Shown: positions 45,484 to 53,515, counted from the stretch's first letter. The stretch is DNA of 64,000 nucleotides from Vibrio penaeicida (GCF_030689305.1 NZ_JAUYVM010000020.1:1-64000); one strand, 5' to 3'. The notes: a model not told the origin generated them from the letters alone. Numbers and translations are program-made.

Positions 45484-46700
45484 CTTTTTTCTGGATAGCT
45501 ACAGCCGTTATCATTGCTATCTCTAGCGTGCTTATTGCTTTTCCGTTAGTCCAGCGACGTGCTGTTGATGACGACGCACGACGTGACGAACTGAATAAAG
45601 CGTTCTACAAAGATCGTTTAGATGAGCTAGAAGAAGAAGCAAAAGAAGGGTTAGTCGAAAATCAAGAAGATTTGATTGCGGATCTAAAGCAAACGCTGCT
45701 AGACGATGTTCCTAAAGCCAAGAAAAATGAAGCGACAACTCAGATTTCGACAATGGCCGTCGCCATTCCGTCGGTATTATTTGTTGCTGCGTTGTCCTAC
45801 GGGATGTATTACCAATTTGGCGGTTCTCAGAAAGTGGTGGATTGGCATCAAGCTGAGAGTAACCTTCCTGCTCTTACCAAGAAGCTGATGTCGCCAGAAG
45901 GTCAAGCGCTCACAGAAGATGAGATGCAGGATTTGACACTCGCTCTTCGCACTCGCTTGCATCATCAACCAGACGACTCAACTGGTTGGATGCTTTTAGG
46001 GCGTATTGCATTGGCAAATAGAGATGTGACCACAGCGATAGGCGCTATGAAAAAAGCGTATCGTATTGAACCTAAAGATTCCGATATTCAATTAGGTTAT
46101 GCGCAAGCTTTAATGCTTTCATCTGATGAAGTGGATCAGAATAAGGCACGCTCCTTGTTACACCGATTAGTTAAACAAGATCGAGTCGATTTACGAGTTC
46201 TTTCACTGCTAGCGTTTGATTCTTTTGAGCGTAGTGATTACGCGGCAGCCATACGTTATTGGGGGGCAATGCAACAAATGATTGGTCCACAAGATAACCG
46301 TTATGAAATGTTGGGTCGCAGTATTCAAAACGCAAAACTTAAATTGGGAGAAACCACTGCGGTTGCAGGTAAATCAGTTCAAGTCAGTATTGCGTTAGCT
46401 GATGAAGTGAACCCTGATCCTAATGCTGTCTTGATCGTATCAGTTCACAGAGCGGATGGTAGCCCTATGCCAGTCGCTGCTGCGCGTTACCCACTAGGGT
46501 CTTTTCCTAGAACAGTCGTACTTGATGACGGAAATAGCATGATACAAGGCATTAAACTATCGAGCTTAGATGAGCTTGTAGTGAAAGCCAGAATTGATGC
46601 TGATGGCAATGTTGCCAGCAGAGACGGTGATTGGCATGGTCAAAGTGACATTGCTAAATTAGGTGATAATGTTGCTTTAACTATAGATAAACGTTATTAA
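45480..46700 (+). CDS. ccmI: CcmI, apocytochrome c chaperone
   Basis: A 406-residue membrane protein corresponding to the C-terminal half of E. coli CcmH. Two membrane helices (FFWIATAVIIAISSVLIAFPLV and STMAVAIPSVLFVAALSYGMYY) flank a cytoplasmic loop; TPR-like repeats (about 150-270) and a C-terminal periplasmic domain follow and hold apocytochrome for ligation. It is the last ccm gene; the likely operon terminator is 370 bases away at 47069, beyond an inserted repeat. Confidence 0.94.
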   Translation: MTFFWIATAVIIAISSVLIAFPLVQRRAVDDDARRDELNKAFYKDRLDELEEEAKEGLVENQEDLIADLKQTLLDDVPKAKKNEATTQISTMAVAIPSVLFVAALSYGMYYQFGGSQKVVDWHQAESNLPALTKKLMSPEGQALTEDEMQDLTLALRTRLHHQPDDSTGWMLLGRIALANRDVTTAIGAMKKAYRIEPKDSDIQLGYAQALMLSSDEVDQNKARSLLHRLVKQDRVDLRVLSLLAFDSFERSDYAAAIRYWGAMQQMIGPQDNRYEMLGRSIQNAKLKLGETTAVAGKSVQVSIALADEVNPDPNAVLIVSVHRADGSPMPVAAARYPLGSFPRTVVLDDGNSMIQGIKLSSLDELVVKARIDADGNVASRDGDWHGQSDIAKLGDNVALTIDKRY

Positions 46701-46801
46701 TGGTATTGTTTTGTGTTTGGCGTCGTTATCAATTCAAGTTGATGAATGATATGAAATCATTAGAATAAAGAAAATTACTTGAGTACGCTAAGAATTGATA
46801 A

Positions 46802-47067
46802 TATACCCAAGTGACCTCAAGATGCTGAATTCAGAGCCTCATATTCTGTTCCAGTTCAAGGAGAAGAACGCAGTGGAATGACCAGTCCTTTCCAAGTTAT
46901 TTGACGATGAAATGGGAAAGAATATGGGCTCCCAAGGGCGAGTTTAACTGGCTTTCATACTTCGTTACCGATTTTTGATTTAGAATGACTAGATCTTCAA
47001 ATCGGTGTCTTGTCTGGAAGCCAGTTAATTCTCGCTGAACCAAGCACCTTGAGGTGACTTGGGTATT
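46802..47067. repeat. 266-bp inverted-repeat element, MITE-like
   Basis: TATACCCAAGTGACCTCAAG (46802-46821) is matched at the other end by the inverted copy ACCTTGAGGTGACTTGGGTA (47046-47065), 22 of 25 bases over the whole arm. Nested stems lie inside: TTAACTGGCTT (46944-46954) / AAGCCAGTTAA (47018-47028), and ACCGATTT (46967-46974) / AAATCGGT (46999-47006). It has no coding capacity. Related sequence recurs at 47912-47943 and 57125-57181. The ATACCCAAGTGACCTCAAG core is a repeat I associate with Vibrio genomes. Confidence 0.75.
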
Positions 47068-47068
47068 A

Positions 47069-47096
47069 GACCGGCAGAAGCCGGTCTTTGTTTTTG
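47069..47096 (+). terminator. Terminator downstream of ccmI
   Basis: GACCGGC (47069-47075), loop AGAA, GCCGGTC (47080-47086), then TTTGTTTTT. It starts 2 bases after the inverted-repeat element and probably terminates the ccm operon. Confidence 0.88.
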
Positions 47097-47106
47097 GTAA
47101 AGGACT

Positions 47107-47865
47107 ATGTTGTTGAATAAAGTTAGTTCCTGGCTATTAGTGTTATTAGCCTCTTTTTTAGTCGGTTGCTCCTCTGTACCGGAGGAAGAACATACCAGTC
47201 TTTCTCATCCGAATGACCCGTTTGAAAGCTTTAACCGAACAATGTTTGATATCAACTATGATTATCTGGATCCTTACATTGTTCGCCCAGTGTCGGTCGC
47301 GTATGTTGAAACGGTGCCTAAACCAGTTCGCGGTGGTATTGGTAACTTTCTGGCAAACCTTGATGAGCCAGCCAGTATGGTCAACAACCTTTTAATGGGC
47401 GAAGGTGAACAAGCGCTTACAAACTTCAATCGCTTTTGGATCAACTCTACATTGGGTCTATTAGGGTTCATTGATGTCGCATCCGCTGCTGGTATCACAC
47501 AGCAAGATGACCGTGCGTTCAGTGATATGCTGGGTTACCACGGCGTGGGTCATGGTCCCTATTTTATGGTTCCCGGATACGGACCGATAACGTTACGGAA
47601 AACAACGGATACTGTTGATGGTATGTATGTTCCGTTGTCTTATTTGAATTTTTGGGCTGGCCTTGGAAAGTGGGCTCTAGAAGGCTTGGAAAAGCGTTAC
47701 TTGTTGATTCCACAAGAAGGTACGTTGGAGTCGTCACCGGATCCGTACGCATTGTCTCGTGACGTATACCTACAACGACGCGATTTTAAAGCGGGAATTA
47801 CCGAAACAGTAGAAGAAGAGGAAGAAGATTTCCTAGACGACTACTTAGATGAAGAATTTGACTAG
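47107..47865 (+). CDS. mlaA: MlaA (VacJ), outer-membrane lipoprotein
   Basis: A 252-residue lipoprotein that pulls mislocalised phospholipids from the outer leaflet and passes them to MlaC. The lipobox is LLASFLVGC with Cys at about residue 21. The conserved VacJ core is clear: NDPFESFNRTMFDINYDYLDPYIVRPV, VNNLLMGEGEQALTNFNRFWINSTLG, GVGHGPYFMVPGYGP. The C-terminus is strongly acidic. The rest of the mla system is not here. Confidence 0.95.
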   Translation: MLLNKVSSWLLVLLASFLVGCSSVPEEEHTSLSHPNDPFESFNRTMFDINYDYLDPYIVRPVSVAYVETVPKPVRGGIGNFLANLDEPASMVNNLLMGEGEQALTNFNRFWINSTLGLLGFIDVASAAGITQQDDRAFSDMLGYHGVGHGPYFMVPGYGPITLRKTTDTVDGMYVPLSYLNFWAGLGKWALEGLEKRYLLIPQEGTLESSPDPYALSRDVYLQRRDFKAGITETVEEEEEDFLDDYLDEEFD

Positions 47866-47898
47866 ACGACTAATTTGATTAGATGAGCAGTTTGATTA
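47865..47898 (+). repeat. Tandem duplication of the mlaA 3' end
   Basis: The sequence 47865-47898 (GACGACTA ... TTAGATGAGCAGTTTGATTA) is an imperfect copy of 47836-47864, the last ten codons of mlaA, with a small insertion. The stop codon lies at the junction, so the copy is untranslated. Confidence 0.6.
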
Positions 47899-47911
47899 AG
47901 CGAAAACCAAG

Positions 47912-47943
47912 CAATTCTCGCTAAACCTAGTATCTTGGGTATA
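47912..47943. repeat. Degenerate copy of the inverted-repeat element arm
   Basis: AATTCTCGCTAAACC ... TCTTGGGTATA resembles 47027-47065 of the element at 46802 (AATTCTCGCTGAACC ... ACTTGGGTAT), minus about 9 central bases. It is probably a decayed solo copy on the other side of mlaA. Confidence 0.6.
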
Positions 47944-47961
47944 CAGACATCACAAATTTGA

Positions 47962-47996
47962 AAGCCTGACGATAAATCGTCAGGCTTTTTTCTTTT
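47962..47996 (+). terminator. Terminator of mlaA
   Basis: GCCTGACGAT (47964-47973) pairs with ATCGTCAGGC (47976-47985) and is followed by TTTTTTCTTTTT. A strong intrinsic terminator about 100 bases past mlaA. Confidence 0.92.
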
Positions 47997-48126
47997 TGAA
48001 CCGTCGTATACCAAGGAATCTCATTGTCGGATCAAAAACCTCTCTATACTCACCTAAAAGTAGAGTAAATCTCGGGTACAGATCTTTGATCATATTAAAG
48101 TTAGATAACCCAAAAACAGGAAGCGT

Positions 48127-49971
48127 ATGTCAGAAACTAGCGATGCCGGAAAACCAGAGCAAGCGGTTCAAAATAATCGAGAATTAGAAAACCAAGCGCG
48201 TGAAAGCGGTTGGAATACTATTCAGAAAATTTCGCCCTATTTGTGGCCTAAGGATAAAACATGGGTGAAACGCAGAGTTGTCATAGCGATGGTTGCTCTG
48301 GGTTTATCCAAGCTGGTAGCCGTATTCACTCCGTTTTTGTACAAAGCGGTCGTCGATATAATGGCGAGCGAAAATGATTCCCCCGAGTGGTTGTTGGCTT
48401 TAGGTGCTGCTGGGTTAGTCGTTGCGTATGGAATGAACCAAGTCTTAAAAATCGGCTTTGAAGAAATACGTAATGTCGTTTTCGCTAAAGTTGGGCAACA
48501 CGCTCTCCGCTCCGTCGCGCTAGAAACCATATCGCACATTCACCGCCTTTCTCTTCGTTACCATCTTACTCGGAAAACGGGGGGCTTAAGCCGAGTCATG
48601 GAACGTGGCGTAAAAGGCATAGAGTTTTTGCTTAGATTTATGCTCTTTAGCATCGGTCCGCTCATTCTTGAACTGTTGCTCATTTCTCTTATTTTATTGT
48701 TTGCTTTTGATGTCTGGTACTTGCTTGTGGTGAGCTTAACCGTTGTTATTTACATCGTGTTTACGGCCAAGGTAACGGAATGGCGGGTACGCATTCGTAA
48801 AGAAATGAACGACAAAGACAAAGATGCGAACCAGAAAGCGATCGATAGCTTACTAAATTTTGAAACGGTTAAGTATTTTGGAGCGGAGAAGCGAGAGGCG
48901 AATCGTTACGACCAATCGATGGAGGGTTTTGAAGCCGCATCGATAAAAACGGTGAATTCACTCGCCTTACTCAACCTAGGGCAAGCCCTTTTGTTAAATG
49001 GCGGTATGGTGCTCGCGTTGCTGCTTGCCGTTAGGGATGTTAATTCGGGTGTGTTAACTGTGGGTGGTTTCGTCATGGTGAACGCGTACATGATGCAAGT
49101 CATGATGCCGTTAAACTTCCTTGGGTTTGTGTATCGAGAGATTCGCCAGTCATTGATAGATATGGGGGAGATGTTTGATCTACTTCGCCAAGAGCCGGAT
49201 GTGAAAGATAAAGAAAATGCGCCCGATTTAGCGGTGTCAGCTGGAAAGTTAAGTTTTAAAAACATCGACTTCTTTTATGAATCTCAGCGCCAAATTTTAA
49301 ATGACGTGAGCGTCTCGGTAGGCGCTGGAAAGACTGTTGCCATAGTGGGTTCGTCTGGATCAGGAAAATCGACCCTAGGAAGGCTTTTGTTTCGATTTTA
49401 CGACGTAAGCGGCGGTACCATACTAATAGATGGTCAAGACATACGAGATGTGACACAGGAAAGCTTGCATAATGCGATTGGCGTTGTCCCCCAAGATACC
49501 GTGTTGTTCAACGATACCATTCAATACAATATTGCCTATGGCAGACCTAACGCCTCACAGAATGAAATTGTTGAAGCGGCAAAAGCGGCTAAAATTCACC
49601 ATTTTATTGAACAGCTGCCAGACGGCTATCAAACCCAAGTGGGCGAGCGAGGGTTAAAGTTGTCTGGTGGTGAAAAGCAGCGCGTAGGCATTGCCAGAAC
49701 ATTGTTAAAGAACCCGCCTATCTTGTTACTTGATGAAGCGACCTCGGCTCTGGATACAGAAACAGAAAGAGAAATCCAGGAGAGCTTGAAACTGATGTCG
49801 AAAGGGAGAACAGTGATAACAATCGCGCATCGTCTTTCGACCATAGTAGATGCCGATACCATCGTTGTGCTGTCACAGGGCAAGGTTTTGGAGCAAGGAA
49901 CCCATCAGGCATTACTCGATTTGAAAGGGCAGTACGCGCAAATGTGGCAAAGCCAGCTTAAAGAAGTCTAA
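48127..49971 (+). CDS. ATM1-like ABC exporter (half transporter)
   Basis: A 614-residue type IV ABC half exporter. An N-terminal six-helix membrane domain (about 45-335) holds an ATM1/HMT1-type signature (RGVKGIEFLLRFMLF, NFETVKYFGAEKRE). The NBD follows with Walker A GSSGSGKST at 408-416, signature LSGGEKQRVGIART at about 512 and Walker B ILLLDEATSALD. Family members export glutathione-linked metal or sulfur compounds. The substrate in this organism is unknown. It is monocistronic between two terminators. Confidence 0.9.
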   Translation: MSETSDAGKPEQAVQNNRELENQARESGWNTIQKISPYLWPKDKTWVKRRVVIAMVALGLSKLVAVFTPFLYKAVVDIMASENDSPEWLLALGAAGLVVAYGMNQVLKIGFEEIRNVVFAKVGQHALRSVALETISHIHRLSLRYHLTRKTGGLSRVMERGVKGIEFLLRFMLFSIGPLILELLLISLILLFAFDVWYLLVVSLTVVIYIVFTAKVTEWRVRIRKEMNDKDKDANQKAIDSLLNFETVKYFGAEKREANRYDQSMEGFEAASIKTVNSLALLNLGQALLLNGGMVLALLLAVRDVNSGVLTVGGFVMVNAYMMQVMMPLNFLGFVYREIRQSLIDMGEMFDLLRQEPDVKDKENAPDLAVSAGKLSFKNIDFFYESQRQILNDVSVSVGAGKTVAIVGSSGSGKSTLGRLLFRFYDVSGGTILIDGQDIRDVTQESLHNAIGVVPQDTVLFNDTIQYNIAYGRPNASQNEIVEAAKAAKIHHFIEQLPDGYQTQVGERGLKLSGGEKQRVGIARTLLKNPPILLLDEATSALDTETEREIQESLKLMSKGRTVITIAHRLSTIVDADTIVVLSQGKVLEQGTHQALLDLKGQYAQMWQSQLKEV

Positions 49972-50000
49972 TTAAATTTCTATAACTTCAAAACAAACAA

Positions 50001-50030
50001 AAAGAGTTGGCACAATGCCCACTCTTTTAT
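50001..50030. terminator. Shared terminator between ABC exporter and fadL
   Basis: AAAGAGTTGGC (50001-50011) and GCCCACTCTTT (50017-50027) pair with one mismatch. A-rich sequence precedes and TTTAT follows, so it can act on both converging transcripts. Confidence 0.75.
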
Positions 50031-50053
50031 TCAGCTCAGCTAATTCGTTTTGT

Positions 50054-51277
50054 TTAGAAACTGTAGCTGTATTGAATCCCAGCCAGAATTGCATTTGCAT
50101 GAGTTGTAGCTGTCATAGCAACCGTTGTTGGTGTCTTGTACTCAGTAACAGAAACATCCTGCCCCATGAGGTAAGTAAAGCCTAGGTCAACAGTGTGCTT
50201 TTCAGCGAAGCTGTAGCTTGCACCCGCAGACAACCAGTGACGGTTAGAATCAGGCACAGAGATAGACGTTAGCTCATCTTGAGCGGCAGTGTCGTACATG
50301 TAACCTGCACGTAGTGTCCAAGCTTCGTTCAGGAAGTATGTACCACCAAGCGAGAAGTGGTAGCCATCTTTCCAGTTGTAATCTTTGGAGAAACTACTTT
50401 TGCTTGTTTCAATCTTGTCGAAAGCGTTCCAGCCAATCCATTGAACACTGTAGTGTACAGCGAAATCAGTGTTGTTAAGCTCATGGTAACCAGAGAACTC
50501 AAGCATGCTTGGCAGAGGAAGCAGAAGATCTTCGTTTGAAATATCACCGGTTGGTAGATATTTAATCGTACCTGAAGCTTTTATTTCAGGGCTGTAGTGG
50601 TAAGCCAAACCAAATCGGTTTTGAGCATCCAGCTCGTAAACGGCTCCCACATTGAAACCATAACCAGTACCAGATACATCTAGATCAAGAAGTTGACCAG
50701 ACGTGTCACGTTTCATGACGCCAGAACCTTGAACGATATCCAGACCCGCACCTAAGCTAAGTTGCTCATTTACTCGGTAAGAAGCGGCTAGTGCGTAGTT
50801 AACGCTCTTAATCTCAGTATTACCACCAAAAAGTGCTAGTTGCGGATTTAACTTTTTACCAAAAGAATCGTCAAAATTGTTTTTCGTACCAAAGTTCGAG
50901 TAAATTCCAGCACCCAAAGCGATAGAGTCACTTAAACGGTGGATGTAGTAGATGTTTGGTACTGGAGTTGAAGATGTGTTCTTCGCTGAATCTTGTGTCG
51001 CTACAACACCACCGGCTTTAACATCTGACACTTTGATTTCAGTGTTAATGACATTAATACCGCCAGAAAACTGAGATGACTCAAATAGCGCCATTGCAGC
51101 GGCGTTACGTGCCATTACAGATGCGTTATCTGCAATTACAGCGTCGCCTGCAAACGCTCGGCCAAGACCGGTTGCGGATTGCGCGTTAAGTTGGAAACCA
51201 GCTGCGACAGCTTGTTGAGATGCGAGAGCAATAGTAGTAGCGATGACCGTTTGTTTAAACAGACGCGAGTTGTTCAT
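50054..51277 (-). CDS. fadL: FadL-family long-chain fatty acid outer-membrane protein
   Basis: A 407-residue OmpP1/FadL/TodX-family porin, which admits long-chain fatty acids by a lateral opening in the barrel. A signal peptide is cleaved after SQQAVA-A. The NAQSATGLGRAFAGDA motif at the mature N-terminus is the hatch region of FadL. It ends in an outer-membrane-type YSYSF. It is shorter than E. coli FadL (446 residues), so it may have a different ligand range. The nearby fadIJ genes fit a role in fatty acid uptake. Confidence 0.88.
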   Translation of the reverse strand: MNNSRLFKQTVIATTIALASQQAVAAGFQLNAQSATGLGRAFAGDAVIADNASVMARNAAAMALFESSQFSGGINVINTEIKVSDVKAGGVVATQDSAKNTSSTPVPNIYYIHRLSDSIALGAGIYSNFGTKNNFDDSFGKKLNPQLALFGGNTEIKSVNYALAASYRVNEQLSLGAGLDIVQGSGVMKRDTSGQLLDLDVSGTGYGFNVGAVYELDAQNRFGLAYHYSPEIKASGTIKYLPTGDISNEDLLLPLPSMLEFSGYHELNNTDFAVHYSVQWIGWNAFDKIETSKSSFSKDYNWKDGYHFSLGGTYFLNEAWTLRAGYMYDTAAQDELTSISVPDSNRHWLSAGASYSFAEKHTVDLGFTYLMGQDVSVTEYKTPTTVAMTATTHANAILAGIQYSYSF

Positions 51278-51301
51278 AGGATTTACCTTATTATTGTATT
51301 C

Positions 51302-51320
51302 CCAGACATTGTTTGTCTGG
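51302..51320 (-). promoter_or_regulatory. Palindrome in the fadL leader
   Basis: CCAGACA (51302-51308), loop TTGTT, TGTCTGG (51314-51320) lies 24 bases upstream of the fadL start. As RNA it would be a 7-bp stem-loop near the ribosome binding site; as DNA it could be an operator. It does not match the FadR consensus. Confidence 0.5.
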
Positions 51321-51379
51321 TGACATGTATATCTACCAAATGGGCAGACAACCCTGCTTTATGTACTGATGTAACTTTT

Positions 51380-51530
51380 AAGCTTGATTGAGTAGTAACT
51401 CAACGGCGGAGATAGTAATTCTGTGATTCATTAAATGAAATCCGACCATTGTTTAAAAAGCAGATAACAGCGAATAAAGATAAGCTTAAGGCCCTACTTC
51501 ATTGCCTATTAGTAGTAAAGTAGGGCTTTT
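51380..51530 (+). ncRNA. Possible small RNA opposite the fadL promoter
   Basis: A strong terminator reading rightward (GCCCTACTT 51491-51499 / AAGTAGGGC 51518-51526, then TTTTAT) has no plus-strand gene upstream: fadL lies on the other strand. Something must be transcribed rightward from between fadL and this point. A small RNA is the simplest idea; the 5' end is not resolved and no clear promoter was seen. A palindrome TTCATTAAATGAA sits at 51427-51439. Confidence 0.35.
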
Positions 51531-51573
51531 ATCGAAAAGGATTCTACGCATGGAGTTTTGAATGACGTGTAAA

Positions 51574-51610
51574 ATAAAAAAAGCCTGCTTGAGAAAGGCA
51601 GACCTTTTGT
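51574..51610 (-). terminator. Terminator of the ECF sigma/DUF3379 operon
   Basis: Read on the minus strand, GTCTGC and GCAGGC pair (one wobble, extended by flanking A-T pairs) and a run of seven T residues follows. It lies 27 bases past the stop codon of the DUF3379 gene. Confidence 0.8.
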
Positions 51611-51636
51611 AGTTAACGTTTAGCTTGGGCTGGCGC

Positions 51637-52353
51637 TTAGCCTGCAGGGTGTATGATAGGTTTTAATGTTTCAGCAATTCTTGCCACATCTTCATCCATA
51701 CTTCCTACAATTACCATGCTTGCGTCCATCAATGGCATCACAATGCCAGACATTCCATCTTTGACAAACGTCTGAGATTCAGGCGCTGGGATATTAGTAA
51801 CAAAAAGTGTCACTCGCCCATGTTCTCCTTCAAACACCATATGCATTGCATTTGAAGCCCCAAAACCACAGTGGTTTAAGTAATACACGTGATAAGGAAA
51901 GTTTTGCGAGAAGTGATACGCAAATGGCTTCATTTTCACGTTGATCTGGTTAGAGGAGACATTTTCATCGATTGGGTTAATAAATGGTTTCTCAGCCGAA
52001 ACATGTGCCAAGGCTGTATTTGCCAAGGTTGCGTAAGCTGGAGTTACCACAAGTCCACCCCAATTGACTTGTCCCACCAAAAGTCCAAAAGCAAATGCTA
52101 TTGATGCCGCCATTGCGAGCGCTTTTTTCGCAAACCTAGGTTGCTCCGTCTCTGCACTTTGATTAAACAAAATGCGATCGGCCAACCCGTCTGGCACATC
52201 AACTTTCATTGCTTTTTCTAATTGCGCATCTAGGCTCAAAATGTCATCGACAAATTTGGCATTTGCACTGTTTTGAGAAATCGTCAACTCGATTTCGTCG
52301 TCTCTGTCCTTTGGATCTGACATAATGCGACGGCGAAATTCTAAATCATCCAT
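51637..52353 (-). CDS. DUF3379 membrane protein, likely anti-sigma factor
   Basis: A 238-residue protein. The N-terminal 90 residues are cytoplasmic and start MDDLEFRRRIMSDP, a pattern seen in DUF3379 proteins. A single membrane segment (AMAASIAFAFGLLVGQVNWGGL) is followed by a periplasmic domain with a conserved-looking HVYYLNHCGFGASNAMHMVFEG stretch. Pairing with an ECF sigma factor, the 8-bp overlap and the topology point to an anti-sigma role, though no zinc-binding HxxxCxxC motif is present. The start at 52353 is chosen because GGGGGTG precedes it; the frame extends 11 codons further upstream. Confidence 0.85.
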   Translation of the reverse strand: MDDLEFRRRIMSDPKDRDDEIELTISQNSANAKFVDDILSLDAQLEKAMKVDVPDGLADRILFNQSAETEQPRFAKKALAMAASIAFAFGLLVGQVNWGGLVVTPAYATLANTALAHVSAEKPFINPIDENVSSNQINVKMKPFAYHFSQNFPYHVYYLNHCGFGASNAMHMVFEGEHGRVTLFVTNIPAPESQTFVKDGMSGIVMPLMDASMVIVGSMDEDVARIAETLKPIIHPAG

Positions 52354-52909
52354 TATGCACCCCCATATCCGATTGAGAATCTTCAAGCATCTCTTTGAGC
52401 TGGTTTCTGGCTCTGAACAAACGTGTCATCACCGTATTTTTATTTAGCTCCAGAATTTGTCCAATTTCCTCACCGCTGAATCCGCCAACAACTTGGAGAA
52501 ACAACGGTTCTCGATACTCGACCTCTAATTTCATAATTTGATTTTGAAGCCACTGTTGCTGGTGATGCGGGTCGTCAGAGACTTTCGCATCGTTGCCGTG
52601 GTCATCAATATCCACCAATTCTAACTGTTTTCGTTCGAAGCGGCGTGCGTTTTCACGGCGTAGAATGGTAATTAGCCAAGATTTCGCTGCTTTTTCGTCT
52701 AGCAGGCTATCTATTGCCCGCCAAGCACGTAAACAGGTTTCTTGTACCAAGTCTTCCGCAACATGACTGTCTTTACACAACCAGTACGCATAGCGATATA
52801 GGTCGGTGTGATAAGCGCGCACGAGCGCTTCGTATCTTTTTTGCTTGTCCATATCAGAATTGACCGGACGCTTCTCTTTTTTCTTTCCAAAAAAATCGAT
52901 AATCGACAC
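52346..52909 (-). CDS. ECF-type RNA polymerase sigma factor
   Basis: A 187-residue sigma-70-family ECF factor. Region 2 reads YEALVRAYHTDLYRYAYWLCKDSHVAEDLVQETCLRAWRAI; region 4 reads VEYREPLFLQVVGGFSGEEIGQILELNKNTVMTRLFRARNQLKEML. The basic N-terminal 15 residues (FFGKKKEKRP) are an extension. GTG 52909 has GGAGG 5 bases upstream. Signal and regulon are unknown. It is divergent from the region leading to fadI. Confidence 0.93.
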   Translation of the reverse strand: MSIIDFFGKKKEKRPVNSDMDKQKRYEALVRAYHTDLYRYAYWLCKDSHVAEDLVQETCLRAWRAIDSLLDEKAAKSWLITILRRENARRFERKQLELVDIDDHGNDAKVSDDPHHQQQWLQNQIMKLEVEYREPLFLQVVGGFSGEEIGQILELNKNTVMTRLFRARNQLKEMLEDSQSDMGVHNG

Positions 52910-53110
52910 TTGAGCCTCCGTTTGCTCTCGCTGTGTCTATGGAAGGTCAACACCCGAGAGTTCTAACTCACTGAAAGTAAGCGAACTTCTAATTAAGAGG
53001 ATGGTTTGGCATAAAAAGCCGAGCTTAGAAATTTCATTTCGGATCTTTCTTAAGCGATTATCCACTAGGCAGCATTGCATAAACTACAAATAAATTGATC
53101 TAATTCAAAA

Positions 53111-53122
53111 TCCATATATGGA
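53111..53122. promoter_or_regulatory. 12-bp perfect palindrome upstream of the small RNA candidate
   Basis: TCCATATATGGA is a perfect palindrome just upstream of a -10-like TATAGT (53130-53135). Its position, overlapping the -35 region, fits a repressor or activator site. No known regulator is assigned. Confidence 0.4.
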
Positions 53123-53141
53123 ATCTGGTTATAGTACGTCT

Positions 53142-53240
53142 TGTCATCTGGTTAACCATTCGTGGTTAGCACGTTGAGCAAGATGACACTTCCTTTTGAA
53201 GGCTGACTTTACTTTCTCCTAATCAGGAAACTGATTTTTT
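53142..53240 (+). ncRNA. Candidate small RNA upstream of fadI
   Basis: From a predicted start near 53142, TGTCATCT (53142-53149) pairs with AGATGACA (53181-53188), enclosing TAACCA-TTCG-TGGTTA (53153-53168) with a UUCG tetraloop. At the end, AATCAG-GAAA-CTGATT (53221-53236), a GNRA-loop hairpin, is followed by TTTT and more T-rich sequence as an intrinsic terminator. TATAGT at 53130 is a plausible -10 box. No protein is encoded. The sequence is about 99 nt, in the range of Hfq-dependent RNAs. I do not recognise it as a named Vibrio RNA. The alternative is a terminated leader of fadI. Confidence 0.6.
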
Positions 53241-53271
53241 AATTTTAGCGATACGCTATATATCGATTCAT

Positions 53272-53298
53272 ACCACACTTTAAGTGTGGTTTTTTTTA
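53272..53298 (+). terminator. Second terminator upstream of fadI
   Basis: ACCACACTT (53272-53280) and AAGTGTGGT (53282-53290) form a stem of at least seven pairs, followed by TTTTTTT. It backs up the GNRA-loop terminator at 53221 and shows that a rightward transcript ends well before fadI. Confidence 0.85.
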
Positions 53299-53486
53299 TC
53301 TAAAATTCCTGATTCACAGTTTTAATGTAACGCAATCTGATTATTTATCACAGTTATTACCCCGCCTTTTCTACACTACACTTACGATTTCTTACGTGTA
53401 ACTCTCTACATTTTAGTCCTAGATCACGCTATAAAATAAAAAGCGATTCAAACATGCGTTTTAATCTGATAACATTTTTGTTACAT

Positions 53487-53503
53487 GACAGGTCTGACCT
53501 CTT
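53487..53503. promoter_or_regulatory. FadR-like operator of fadIJ
   Basis: GACAGGTCTGACCTCTT has the FadR core GGTCnGACC exactly (53491-53499) and lies just upstream of the fadI ribosome binding site AAGGAG. FadR represses fatty acid degradation genes until acyl-CoA accumulates. The outer bases (A-T where TGG/CCA would be) match less well. Confidence 0.75.
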
Positions 53504-53515
53504 TAAGGAGATATA

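Noticed and set aside
47996..48187. 63-codon plus-strand frame before the ABC exporter
   Set aside because: It begins at the mlaA terminator and overlaps the start of the exporter; no support.
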